From an uncultured Christensenella sp. (GTDB lineage Bacteria; Bacillota; Clostridia; Christensenellales; Borkfalkiaceae): 11,315 nt of DNA. The notes under the pieces are model-generated. The model saw only the letters and a program-made list of their open reading frames with translations. It was not told the DNA's origin and made no database searches. The first letter of the stretch is position 1; the number at the start of each line of letters is the position of its first letter. The stretch covers positions 38,126 through 49,440 of the forward strand of contig CAJTQE010000002.1 of NCBI GenBank assembly GCA_910578655.1, read 5' to 3'. Positions 1-5,881 of the stretch are shown in pieces. Made by a program: the position numbers and the translations under genes.

Positions 1-18
1 CCCGCCTTTATTTACTGA

Positions 19-75
19 TTAGATAAACAATAATGTTCTATACCAGCTCCAAAAGCTTTTGAGAAAATTCCACAT
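19..75 (-). CDS. possible 18-residue aromatic peptide ORF
   Basis: This short reading frame encodes MWNFLKSFWSWYRTLLFI, which is rich in Trp and Phe and has two basic residues. A perfect AGGAGG preceded by an A-run lies on the minus strand at 87-97, 11 bases before the ATG. The first ABC ATPase gene in this window has the same spacing. A second ATG lies 1 base after the AGGAGG and would give a 15-codon frame, but it is too close to be used. The ORF is divergent from an AgrC-like kinase, so a signal-peptide or regulatory-leader role is possible. No AgrB-type peptidase is visible, and no family is recognised. The frame may be chance behind a real ribosome binding site. Confidence 0.3.
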   Translation of the reverse strand: MWNFLKSFWSWYRTLLFI

Positions 76-174
76 TATGTAACATACCTCCTTTTTTCTT
101 TAAGTATAAGGAAAATAGTATGTCTAATTTTAAGAGAGATTATCGAAAAATAACTTTAAATGTAAAAAACGCCT

Positions 175-1632
175 ATGAATGAATTTATATTATCTTTAAT
201 TAAATATACTGCAATGTTTGTATGTATGGTTTACGCATATATGAAGCTTCAGCGAATAAAGCCAACTATCGTGGATTTATTTACAATGCCGCTTTTTATA
301 ATATTAGCCGCAATTTTGAGTGGGGTAAAAGGCAACGCGCAAATATTCGTACCAATAGGATTTCTTATATTCGGAATAATCTTTTTATTGCTACGCTTCA
401 AGAAACCTATTTATGAAACGGTAACGGTTGGGACAATAAGTTTGGGTATGTCAATCATAGCTTACTTTATAGTTTTTGTCTTTGGCACGCCCGTAACACT
501 AAATTTTAATTTTGCAATAAACGAGGAAGTTAAACGTATATCGGCAGCCGTATTTATTGCAATATGTCAAATTGTGCTCATTATCATATTTTTTAGTATA
601 AAGCGGTTTCAAAGCGGATTAATTCCTAAAAACAAAAACGCGACTTTTGATATAATATTATATCTAAGTGTAGCATGTATATTTGCAATGACACTGCTTT
701 ACGCTGATAATGTAAAAGAATATATGTTAAAAGTGGTAATGCTTGTAATTATATTATGCGGACTACTTCTTGTATTCTGGTGCAGAAAACATATTACATA
801 TAATTATCTTGAATCAAATGCACGGCAAAGATTAGAGATTTTGGAAAACGAGTTAAAGGAACGCAAATTAAATTACGAAGAAATCGAATACCAGCTTAAC
901 GTATACGCAAAACAGTTTCATTATCTGAATAAAGCTCTGCCCGACTGCGTTGATTTGATAAATCATGCAGCGGCTGAGACAAATTGCGATTATGTCCGTT
1001 CCGCCCAAAAAATTATGAACAGCGCATTGTGCGCAATGAATATTGCAAACGAGAAATGCAGTTTACAAAATATTCCTCAAACCGGAGTAAAGCTGATAGA
1101 TGCGCCTATAAAGCGTCTGTATAACGAGTCGGATAAGAAAAATCTTGACGCTTCCGTTGATATATCAGCCAACGTTCAAAGTTGGATTAGCGATTTTCGG
1201 TTGGATGCGAATGATATGTATACTTTAATGACTTATTTATGCGATAATGCAATAATTTCTGCGTACGACTCGCCCAATGCAAAGGTTCGGATAGAGCTAT
1301 GCGAAACGGCAGAACAAAAACCTCTTATCCGAATTTACGACAGCGGTAAATTATTTGATGAGAGCGTGCTTGCAAAGCTGGGCAAAGAAAAGATAACTAC
1401 GCACTCTGACGGACACGGTATAGGTTTGGTAAGCGTATTTAAAATTATAAAAAATTACGGTGCAAGTTTTACTCTTGACGAAACTACTTCAAAGCTCGGG
1501 TTTACCAAGTGTATAGAAATTGCGTTTGACGGACAGGGCTCCATTACAGTGCGCACCAACCGCGACAGCATTTCCCATGCTTGCGCCGACAGATCAGACA
1601 TAATAATTGAAAGAATTGACGAAGCTGCTTAA
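175..1632 (+). CDS. AgrC-like GHKL-domain sensor histidine kinase, orphan
   Basis: This is probably a membrane-bound sensor kinase. Residues 1-205 contain about seven hydrophobic segments (about 6-22, 36-50, 56-74, 82-104, 122-142, 158-176 and 184-203). A charged coiled-coil-like stretch follows at 212-245, then a GHKL ATPase domain. Its motifs are visible: N box around CDNAIISA (Asn358), G1 around IYDSGK (Asp389) and G2 HGIGL (414-418). The likely phospho-acceptor is His249 in QFHYLNK. The acidic residue that usually follows this His in HDxxN kinases is replaced by Tyr, so the dimerisation domain is divergent. Overall length and layout fit the AgrC/ComD class. No response regulator or AgrB/AgrD gene lies beside it. 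The ATG has only a weak ribosome binding site, but an ATG 15 bases upstream runs straight into a stop. The ligand is unknown. Confidence 0.8.
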   Translation: MNEFILSLIKYTAMFVCMVYAYMKLQRIKPTIVDLFTMPLFIILAAILSGVKGNAQIFVPIGFLIFGIIFLLLRFKKPIYETVTVGTISLGMSIIAYFIVFVFGTPVTLNFNFAINEEVKRISAAVFIAICQIVLIIIFFSIKRFQSGLIPKNKNATFDIILYLSVACIFAMTLLYADNVKEYMLKVVMLVIILCGLLLVFWCRKHITYNYLESNARQRLEILENELKERKLNYEEIEYQLNVYAKQFHYLNKALPDCVDLINHAAAETNCDYVRSAQKIMNSALCAMNIANEKCSLQNIPQTGVKLIDAPIKRLYNESDKKNLDASVDISANVQSWISDFRLDANDMYTLMTYLCDNAIISAYDSPNAKVRIELCETAEQKPLIRIYDSGKLFDESVLAKLGKEKITTHSDGHGIGLVSVFKIIKNYGASFTLDETTSKLGFTKCIEIAFDGQGSITVRTNRDSISHACADRSDIIIERIDEAA

Positions 1633-1641
1633 GCGACGCAT

Positions 1642-1863
1642 CTAACGGGTTAGAATATTGAACCGTTTCTCCGGCTCGTAGTCTAACCCGAATTTATTTG
1701 CTTCCTTCCATCGGGTTATCATTTCCAGACATTCTATATAAGCATACCACTCTCCGACTACGAATTCGTTTTTGTGGTCAATTTCAAGCAGTTCCAAAAG
1801 GTTTGTCTCCAATGTTTTAATTAAATAGGCAAGCGCTTGCTCGGCCGTAAGATTATTCGGCAT
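1642..1863 (-). CDS. hypothetical protein, 73 residues
   Basis: This small, mostly helical, acidic protein begins MPNNLTAEQALAYLIKTLE and contains a WYAYIECLEMITRW segment with several aromatic residues. No signal peptide or membrane segment is visible and no family is recognised. It is likely a real gene because GGAGG lies 8 bases before the ATG on the minus strand. It also fills the space between two other genes with little overlap. It is convergent with the sensor kinase, with 9 bases between the stop codons. No clear terminator separates them; only a short TCTAAC/GTTAGA palindrome at 1641-1654 covers the end of this gene. Function cannot be assigned. Confidence 0.65.
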   Translation of the reverse strand: MPNNLTAEQALAYLIKTLETNLLELLEIDHKNEFVVGEWYAYIECLEMITRWKEANKFGLDYEPEKRFNILTR

Positions 1864-1983
1864 TGTTTTTTCCTCCGTATTCCTGATGTGGTTTTTTTAT
1901 ATTTCGTGTTTTTCCGACATAATTCTATCATCTTCACGCAGGAAATGTTTTCCATTTTTGTAATTATTTTTTGTCCGTTTTTA

Positions 1984-2008
1984 TGCTTTTTTCTGCTTTT
2001 TTCTGCTT
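1984..2008. repeat. 10-base tandem repeat, T-rich
   Basis: The unit TGCTTTTTTC occurs twice in tandem, followed by a partial third copy (TGCTT), in the 217-base gap between the 73-residue gene and the hydrolase gene. Such a pyrimidine-rich run can vary by slippage. It lies about 75 bases upstream of the hydrolase start, where a promoter would be expected, but no convincing -35/-10 pair was found around it. Confidence 0.7.
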
Positions 2009-2080
2009 AAAACTCGGTTATCGTTAAGCGGACTTGTTTTTCTGAGTTTAAATATGTAAAAAAAAGTTAAAAATTCGGTT

Positions 2081-3052
2081 ATGTGTACTGCAATAACCGT
2101 TAAAACTAAAGATTTTTACTTCGGACGCACGCTTGACAACGATTTTTCTTACGGCGAAGAGACTGTAATCACACCGCGCAATTTTTTAAGTTTCCGCTCT
2201 GTAAGCGGACTGAAAAACCGCTTTGCAATTGTGGGCACGGCTTGCGTTAAAAACAATTATCCGCTGTATTACGACGCAGTTAATGAAAAGGGGCTATGTA
2301 TGGCAGGGCTCAATTTTGTCGGCAACGCGCGTTTTAATGCCTTCGATAAGGGGAAAACGAACGTTGCGCAGTTTGAGTTTATTCCTTATATTCTCGGCAA
2401 ATGCTCTTGCATAAAAGAGGCGGTCGAAGAGATTAAAAGAATCAATTTGACAAGCGAACGTTTCTCGCAGGATTTGCCGTCTGCCGAACTGCATTGGATA
2501 GTTGCGGACAGAAGCGGCGCGATAACGGTTGAATTTGTCGCGGACGGACTTAAAATTTATAGGAACAGCATCGGCGTTTTGACTAACAATCCGCCGTTTG
2601 ACGAACAGGTTTTCAATCTCAATAATTATATGCAACTGTCAGCTTCCGATAAGGGGAATACGTTTTCCAAAAAACTCAGCTTAAAAAGATACAGCCGCGG
2701 AATGGGGGCGTTGGGGCTTCCGGGCGATTTATCGTCGCAGTCGCGTTTCGTGCGCGCTGCTTTTTTCAGCCATAATTCCGTTTCGGGCGACGGCGAGGCG
2801 GAAAGCGTAAACAGGTTTTTTCACATTCTCGGCACCGTAGCGCAGCCGCGCGGCGCGTGCAAAGTCGGAAAGAACGGGTACGAGGTTACGGTTTATTCGT
2901 CGTGCTGCAACGCCGACAAGGGCATATACTATTTCACGTCTTACGAAAATCACAGAATTTCGGCGGTGGATATGCACAGGTACGCGCTTGACGGGCAAAA
3001 GCTTTTCCGTGTGCCGGTAAAGGGCGGAGAGGATATTTTGTTTATCAACTGA
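2081..3052 (+). CDS. bsh: choloylglycine hydrolase family, probable bile salt hydrolase
   Basis: This Ntn-hydrolase cleaves the amide bond of glycine- or taurine-conjugated bile acids (EC 3.5.1.24 expected) in the cytoplasm. The start is fixed by chemistry: Cys2 must become the N-terminal nucleophile after Met removal, as in MCTAITVKTKD here. Family catalytic residues are recognisable: Arg16 and Asp19 in FGRTLD, Asn78 in AGLNF, Asn170 in LTNNPPF, and Arg222 in SQSRFVRA. The Asn at the AGLNF position is typical of bile salt hydrolases, whereas penicillin V acylases usually have Tyr there. At 323 residues it is full length, without a signal peptide. No ribosome binding site is visible before the ATG. 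The 3' half is GC-rich compared with the surroundings (39 of the 60 bases from 2701 are G or C), which may mean transfer. Related amidases, such as acyl-homoserine lactone acylases, are a less likely alternative. Confidence 0.9.
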   Translation: MCTAITVKTKDFYFGRTLDNDFSYGEETVITPRNFLSFRSVSGLKNRFAIVGTACVKNNYPLYYDAVNEKGLCMAGLNFVGNARFNAFDKGKTNVAQFEFIPYILGKCSCIKEAVEEIKRINLTSERFSQDLPSAELHWIVADRSGAITVEFVADGLKIYRNSIGVLTNNPPFDEQVFNLNNYMQLSASDKGNTFSKKLSLKRYSRGMGALGLPGDLSSQSRFVRAAFFSHNSVSGDGEAESVNRFFHILGTVAQPRGACKVGKNGYEVTVYSSCCNADKGIYYFTSYENHRISAVDMHRYALDGQKLFRVPVKGGEDILFIN

Positions 3053-3127
3053 TATGCGGCGGCAGCAAAGAACAAACAAAACAAATAAGCAAATCCGAAA
3101 TCGCAGAAAAAACCGCATATAATACTA

Positions 3128-3156
3128 TTGACAAGGTAGTAAAATCAGGTTATAAT
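3128..3156 (+). promoter_or_regulatory. consensus sigma-A promoter of the toxin-antitoxin operon
   Basis: A perfect TTGACA at 3128-3133 and a perfect TATAAT at 3151-3156 are separated by 17 bases, the ideal spacing. The ATG of the antitoxin follows 29 bases after the -10 box, so the leader is short. It is the best promoter match seen in the window, which fits an operon that represses itself. Confidence 0.9.
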
Positions 3157-3165
3157 ATGACTACC
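3135..3165. promoter_or_regulatory. inverted-repeat operator over the toxin-antitoxin promoter
   Basis: GGTAGT at 3135-3140 and its exact reverse complement ACTACC at 3160-3165 bracket the spacer and the -10 box. In Phd/YefM-type modules the antitoxin, alone or with the toxin, binds such repeats to repress its own promoter. The repeat is seen directly; the binding is inferred from position. Confidence 0.6.
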
Positions 3166-3185
3166 AACATAAACGAGGTTAAATA

Positions 3186-3482
3186 ATGAGCGGAGAGATT
3201 TCGATAAGACCGTCAAAGGACATAAGAACGAACTATGCGGAAGTTTCGGCGCTTGCGCACAAACACCCCGTAGCGATTACTGTCAACGGCAGGGAAGATA
3301 CGGTGCTTTTAAGTCATGCGGATTTTTTGGAACAGCAGCGCACAATAGCAGAGATGCGGGAAAGGCTGGCGTTATATGCTCACCTTGCGCAGTCGCAGGA
3401 CGATATCAAGCTCGGCAGAGTGCAAGCGATGAATGCGGTAATTGAGGATATTTATAAGGACATAGATAAAATCGAATTATGA
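3186..3482 (+). CDS. Phd/YefM-like antitoxin
   Basis: This 98-residue protein is probably the antitoxin of a type II toxin-antitoxin pair. Its N-terminal half (about 5-52: IRPSKDIRTNYAEVSALAHK, then PVAITVNGREDTVLLSHADF) has the Phd/YefM pattern. That pattern is a Ser-x-x-Asp-Ile/Leu-Arg-x-x-Tyr/Phe opening, then a V-T-x-N-G-R/K strand and a V-L-L-S-x-x-D/E strand. This half dimerises and binds DNA. The charged helical C-terminal half (about 53-98) would wrap and inhibit the toxin. GAGG lies 9 bases before the ATG. The stop codon overlaps the toxin start in ATGA, so the two are translationally coupled. The dyad over the upstream promoter fits autoregulation. Confidence 0.85.
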   Translation: MSGEISIRPSKDIRTNYAEVSALAHKHPVAITVNGREDTVLLSHADFLEQQRTIAEMRERLALYAHLAQSQDDIKLGRVQAMNAVIEDIYKDIDKIEL

Positions 3483-3802
3483 AATATTCAATAATATTTA
3501 CCGAAACGGCAAAAACCGATTTAAGAGATATAGCAATTTATATTGCAGAAGAATCAAAAGATAAGGAAATAGCAAAGCGGTTTGTAAAAGAGTTGACAGA
3601 CCAATGCATACAGCTTGAAGATTTTCCTTTATCGGGTTCATTGCCGAAAGACAGAACGCTGGTTTCTTCCGGATATAGGTTTCTCGTACATAAAGAATAT
3701 CTGATATTTTACAGTACGGACGAAACGAACGGAAAAGTTTATATCAGCGCCGTGCTCAACGCCAAAAAGGATTATGCGCGTGTGTTGAAAAAACTGATTT
3801 AA
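3479..3802 (+). CDS. RelE/ParE-family toxin
   Basis: This 107-residue protein has the RelE/ParE layout. It starts with a short strand (KYSIIFTETAKTDL), followed by a helical hairpin (about 12-46: LRDIAIYIAEE, then AKRFVKELTDQ). A C-terminal sheet comes after FPLSGSLP, with GYRFLVHKEYLIFYSTDE (65-82) and VYISAVLNAKKDY (87-99). The spacing and the P-x-x-G and R-x-L-V-x-x-Y-x-I-x-Y patterns are those of the family. Members either cleave ribosome-bound mRNA or poison DNA gyrase. The sequence alone does not decide between the two, although the absence of an obvious RelE catalytic triad leans toward ParE-like. It overlaps the antitoxin by 4 bases and is followed by a strong terminator, so the module is complete and could be active. 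Confidence 0.85.
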   Translation: MKYSIIFTETAKTDLRDIAIYIAEESKDKEIAKRFVKELTDQCIQLEDFPLSGSLPKDRTLVSSGYRFLVHKEYLIFYSTDETNGKVYISAVLNAKKDYARVLKKLI

Positions 3803-3821
3803 AATTCAATAATCAACAGAG

Positions 3822-3851
3822 AAAGCAAGCATCAAGCGGTGCTTGCTTTTT
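3822..3851 (+). terminator. intrinsic terminator of the toxin-antitoxin operon
   Basis: AAAGCAAGCA (3822-3831) pairs with TGCTTGCTTT (3840-3849) across an 8-base loop. The T-run that ends the right arm (3847-3851) forms a short tail. The hairpin begins 19 bases after the toxin stop codon. Confidence 0.85.
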
Positions 3852-3954
3852 AGTTGTTGCGACTAATTCAAAAAATAAAGCGATTCGCAATACGCACTGT
3901 AAGATATGCGTTTACGCATCGCCGGAACAAGGGGTTTTACCCCAAATTGAAAAA

Positions 3955-3982
3955 CCACGGGTTTTACCCGTGGATTTTTATT
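3955..3982 (+). terminator. terminator-like hairpin with TTTTA loop
   Basis: CCACGGG (3955-3961) pairs with CCCGTGG (3967-3973) around the loop TTTTA, followed by ATTTTTATT. It sits 12 bases after a smaller hairpin with the same loop (GGGG-TTTTA-CCCC). It could be a second terminator behind the toxin-antitoxin operon or the end of a small structured RNA. Confidence 0.6.
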
Positions 3983-4078
3983 GGTGAACCTAATGTTAAT
4001 TATCCGAACACCGTCAAGCCGATAAAAAGTGGTTTCGGGTTTATACTTCGGGTATCATAACCTGCACCAAAAGTGTAT

Positions 4079-4130
4079 AATCCGAACTCTATACTTGTTA
4101 CAAGTGAGTGGTTCGGATTTACTTTTTATT
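4079..4130 (+). terminator. two-stem terminator-like hairpin
   Basis: An outer 9-base stem AATCCGAAC (4079-4087) / GTTCGGATT (4111-4119) encloses a symmetric 5x5 internal loop. Inside it is a stem ACTTG (4093-4097) / CAAGT (4101-4105) with loop TTA. A T-rich tail (TACTTTTTATT) follows on the plus strand. No gene ends directly before it, so its transcript is unclear. Confidence 0.55.
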
Positions 4131-4163
4131 TCGGTAATAAATAGTTAAACTTCTAATCAACGA

Positions 4164-4198
4164 CAAAAGCTCTCGGACAAATTGTCCGAGAGCTTTTG
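4164..4198. terminator. bidirectional terminator between converging operons
   Basis: Perfect 17-base arms, CAAAAGCTCTCGGACAA (4164-4180) and TTGTCCGAGAGCTTTTG (4182-4198), are separated by one base. The hairpin begins 20 bases beyond the stop codon of the tetR gene on the minus strand, so it most likely ends that transcript. A-rich and T-rich arm ends on both sides allow function in both directions. The T-runs are short (four T, then G), so strength is uncertain. Confidence 0.75.
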
Positions 4199-4218
4199 GT
4201 ATTTATGGTGTAAAATTT

Positions 4219-4785
4219 TCAGCAACGATCCTTCATGAATTTTTCATACCAACTCTTGGCGTAGATATATAATTCATTCGGCGTGATAGCGGTTAAACCA
4301 CGACAATACTTTACGTATTCAAAAAGCAAGCCTTCGATAAATATACTTATTTCCAATTCGATAAATTTGCGGTTTTTGATATGCGGGTCGCTATTGATGA
4401 GCTCCATAAACTTATTGATGCCAAGTGTGGCAAGCTTTTTTGCGGAAAACAGCACTTCGTCCGATTTGCACATCATTTTATAATTATCGTTGTTCTGCTT
4501 CATAAAAGCAAAGAGCGCCTCGAAAAACTTCTCGTAATCGTCGGTTGCGAGAAGTTTTGCATTTGTGAAGAATTCGTCTATGATCTCTCGCTCAAATTCT
4601 TCTACCACGTCGTATATATCGTCAAAGTGCGCATAAAATGTTGCTCTACTGATTTCCGCTCGTTCTACAAGTTCACTCACGCTGATTTTTCCTATTTCCT
4701 TTTTTTCGGACAGCATCTGAATAAACGTGTTTTTTATAAGTCGCTTTGTTTTAACAGACGAATTATTGAGATTTTTAACTTTCAT
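4219..4785 (-). CDS. TetR/AcrR-family transcriptional regulator
   Basis: This 188-residue dimeric repressor probably controls the divergent ABC operon. The N-terminal helix-turn-helix spans about residues 33-57 (ISVSELVERAEISRATFYAHFDD), with the Ala-x-x-S-R-x-T-F/I-Y-x-H-F pattern of the family. The C-terminal domain (about 75-188) is helical and would bind an inducer, perhaps a substrate of the exporter. Its layout resembles the DhaS-type C-terminal group, which is often next to transporters. The ribosome binding site is weak (an AAAAAG stretch a few bases before the ATG), which fits low expression. The start gives the usual N-terminal arm (KTKRLIKNTFIQML). Its promoter overlaps that of the ABC operon, so it probably also represses itself. 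Confidence 0.9.
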   Translation of the reverse strand: MKVKNLNNSSVKTKRLIKNTFIQMLSEKKEIGKISVSELVERAEISRATFYAHFDDIYDVVEEFEREIIDEFFTNAKLLATDDYEKFFEALFAFMKQNNDNYKMMCKSDEVLFSAKKLATLGINKFMELINSDPHIKNRKFIELEISIFIEGLLFEYVKYCRGLTAITPNELYIYAKSWYEKFMKDRC

Positions 4786-4797
4786 AGTTACTTTTTA

Positions 4798-4846
4798 TAC
4801 AATTTTAAGACAGTGTTTATATTTTTACAGTGTGGTTAAAATTGTA
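4798..4846. promoter_or_regulatory. nested inverted repeat, probable TetR operator
   Basis: Perfect 11-base arms, TACAATTTTAA (4798-4808) and TTAAAATTGTA (4836-4846), flank 27 bases that hold ACAGTGT twice in direct orientation (4810-4816 and 4827-4833, 17 bases apart). The block lies in the leader of tetR, just upstream of the plus-strand promoter. The repeats are seen directly; binding by the neighbouring TetR protein is inferred. Confidence 0.55.
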
Positions 4847-4847
4847 C

Positions 4848-4876
4848 TTTCCTTTCGCGTTTTGTACTATTATAAT
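4848..4876 (+). promoter_or_regulatory. candidate promoter of the ABC operon
   Basis: A perfect TATAAT at 4871-4876 overlaps the tetR -10 box, since ATTATAAT is palindromic. Seventeen bases upstream the -35 position reads TTTCCT, which is poor. This asymmetry, a strong tetR promoter against a weak operon promoter, suggests low basal expression of the exporter. The start codon lies 72 bases after the -10 box. Confidence 0.5.
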
Positions 4877-4898
4877 TGATTTATACGGCAAATGTCAA
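4869..4898 (-). promoter_or_regulatory. promoter of tetR
   Basis: On the minus strand, TTGACA (4898-4893) and TATAAT (4874-4869) are both perfect and are 18 bases apart. The -35 box touches the ACACTGTAAA site, so a repressor bound there would block it. The leader to the tetR ATG is about 75 bases and contains the nested repeat. Confidence 0.8.
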
Positions 4899-4948
4899 CA
4901 CTGTAAAGATAATTACAGAGTAAAATTCAGAAAGGAGTTGATTGATAA

Positions 4949-5881
4949 ATGAACGTAATCGAAGTACAAAACCTAACCAAAGACTACGGTTCGGGACGAG
5001 GCGTGTTCGATGTGAGTTTCGGTGTGGGTAAAGGTGAAGTATTCGGCTTTTTGGGGCCGAACGGCGCAGGTAAATCCACAACGATACGCCATTTAATGGG
5101 CTTTTCCGCTCCCGACAGTGGTCAAACCTTGATTTTTGGAAAACCCACCTTTGAGCATTACCACGAAATATTAAATAATGTCGGATATATACCCGGCGAA
5201 ATTGCATTACCGGCAGGACTTACGGGATGGGAATTTATCCGTATGATGCAAGACTTGCAGAAAATCCATAATGCAGAACGGCTTTCACAAATGCTTGAAA
5301 TGTTTGAACTTTCGGATGCGGTATTAAAAGGTGATACCAAGCGAATGAGTCTTGGCGTTAAACGAAAGCTCGCCGTTGTAACTGCTTTTATGGGCAACCC
5401 CGACGTTTTAATTTTAGATGAGCCGACAAGCGGTCTTGATCCCGTAATGCAAAACAAATTCATTGAGTTTATTCACGAGGAAAAATGGCTTGGAAAGACG
5501 ATATTGCTTTCAAGCCATATCTTCTCAGAGATTGACTCCACTTGCGATAGAATTGCCATTATTAAAGACGGTAAAATTGTTTCCGAATTCATAGCTGATG
5601 ATTTGAAGCACGCTTCTAAAAAATTCTATCAAATTGATTTTAGAACGGTTGCGGACAGCAAATCATTCGTAAAGAGCGCACATAATATCCCCTCGTTGGA
5701 AGTTATAAAGGACGACGGACTTACTATATATATATCTGTTGACGACGAGGATATAAATGCAGTTATTGAAATGTTGTCGGCTTACAGTGTAAGCAAGTTC
5801 AGTAATCGCAGAGAATCGCTTGAAGACTATTTTATGAAATTCTATAAAGAGGATAAAGATTTCGGGGGTGCATTAGTATGA
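4949..5881 (+). CDS. ABC transporter ATP-binding protein (first of a pair)
   Basis: This 310-residue cytoplasmic ATPase would power the ABC-2-type permease encoded downstream. Walker A is GPNGAGKS (36-43), Walker B VLILDE (153-158), the D-loop SGLDP follows, and the switch His is His190 in LSSHIFSE. The signature motif is degenerate (MSLGVKRK, 133-140, instead of LSGGQ). The usual Q-loop Gln region reads GYIPGE (79-84), as in a subgroup of drug-export ATPases. Residues after about 215 form a C-terminal extension typical of ABC-2 exporters. AAAGGAG lies 11 bases before the ATG. The stop overlaps the next gene in ATGA. It is similar over most of its length to the next protein, so the two probably form a heterodimer and arose by duplication. 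Confidence 0.92.
   Translation: MNVIEVQNLTKDYGSGRGVFDVSFGVGKGEVFGFLGPNGAGKSTTIRHLMGFSAPDSGQTLIFGKPTFEHYHEILNNVGYIPGEIALPAGLTGWEFIRMMQDLQKIHNAERLSQMLEMFELSDAVLKGDTKRMSLGVKRKLAVVTAFMGNPDVLILDEPTSGLDPVMQNKFIEFIHEEKWLGKTILLSSHIFSEIDSTCDRIAIIKDGKIVSEFIADDLKHASKKFYQIDFRTVADSKSFVKSAHNIPSLEVIKDDGLTIYISVDDEDINAVIEMLSAYSVSKFSNRRESLEDYFMKFYKEDKDFGGALV

Larger units (their letters stand above)
3852..4218. other. hairpin-rich intergenic region without a convincing gene
   Basis: No gene with a ribosome binding site is found in these 367 bases. A 68-codon plus-strand frame (3854-4060) has no ribosome binding site and reads through three hairpins, so it is not called. The stretch contains a small ATGCGT/ACGCAT hairpin at 3906-3919, GGGG-TTTTA-CCCC at 3931-3943, and three terminator-like structures listed separately. 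On the minus strand, 4128-4000 is open without a start codon and ends in NPKPLFIGLTVFG. This could be the tail of a decayed gene or a chance frame in a repeated intergenic element. Confidence 0.6.
4824..4907. promoter_or_regulatory. paired 10-base sites flanking the divergent promoters
   Basis: TTTACAGTGT at 4824-4833 and its exact reverse complement ACACTGTAAA at 4898-4907 lie on either side of the shared -10 region, with centres 74 bases apart, close to seven DNA turns. A further near match, ACAGAGT at 4915-4921, faces the second site with a 10-base gap, giving a quasi-palindrome next to the ribosome binding site. This arrangement would allow looping or dual-site repression. Confidence 0.5.

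Noticed and set aside
1984..2008. Tandem repeat considered as a CRISPR or iteron array
   Set aside because: The unit is only 10 bases, T-rich, with two and a half copies and no spacers; slippage explains it.
2729..3118. 129-codon minus-strand frame inside the hydrolase gene
   Set aside because: It is a shadow of the well-supported hydrolase gene, Arg/Val/Phe-rich, without a ribosome binding site.
3052..3120. Inverted repeat ATATGCGG / CCGCATAT after the hydrolase stop
   Set aside because: Arms of 8 bases with a 53-base loop and no T-run do not make a terminator; it may be chance, though it does bracket the gap before the toxin-antitoxin promoter.
3854..4060. 68-codon plus-strand reading frame after the toxin-antitoxin terminator
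   Set aside because: It has no ribosome binding site, runs through three hairpins, and its sequence has no domain-like pattern; the hairpin GC stretches explain the open frame.
4381..4839. 152-codon plus-strand frame opposite tetR
   Set aside because: It is a shadow of the TetR gene, rich in Phe, Cys and Leu, and would cover the operator region.
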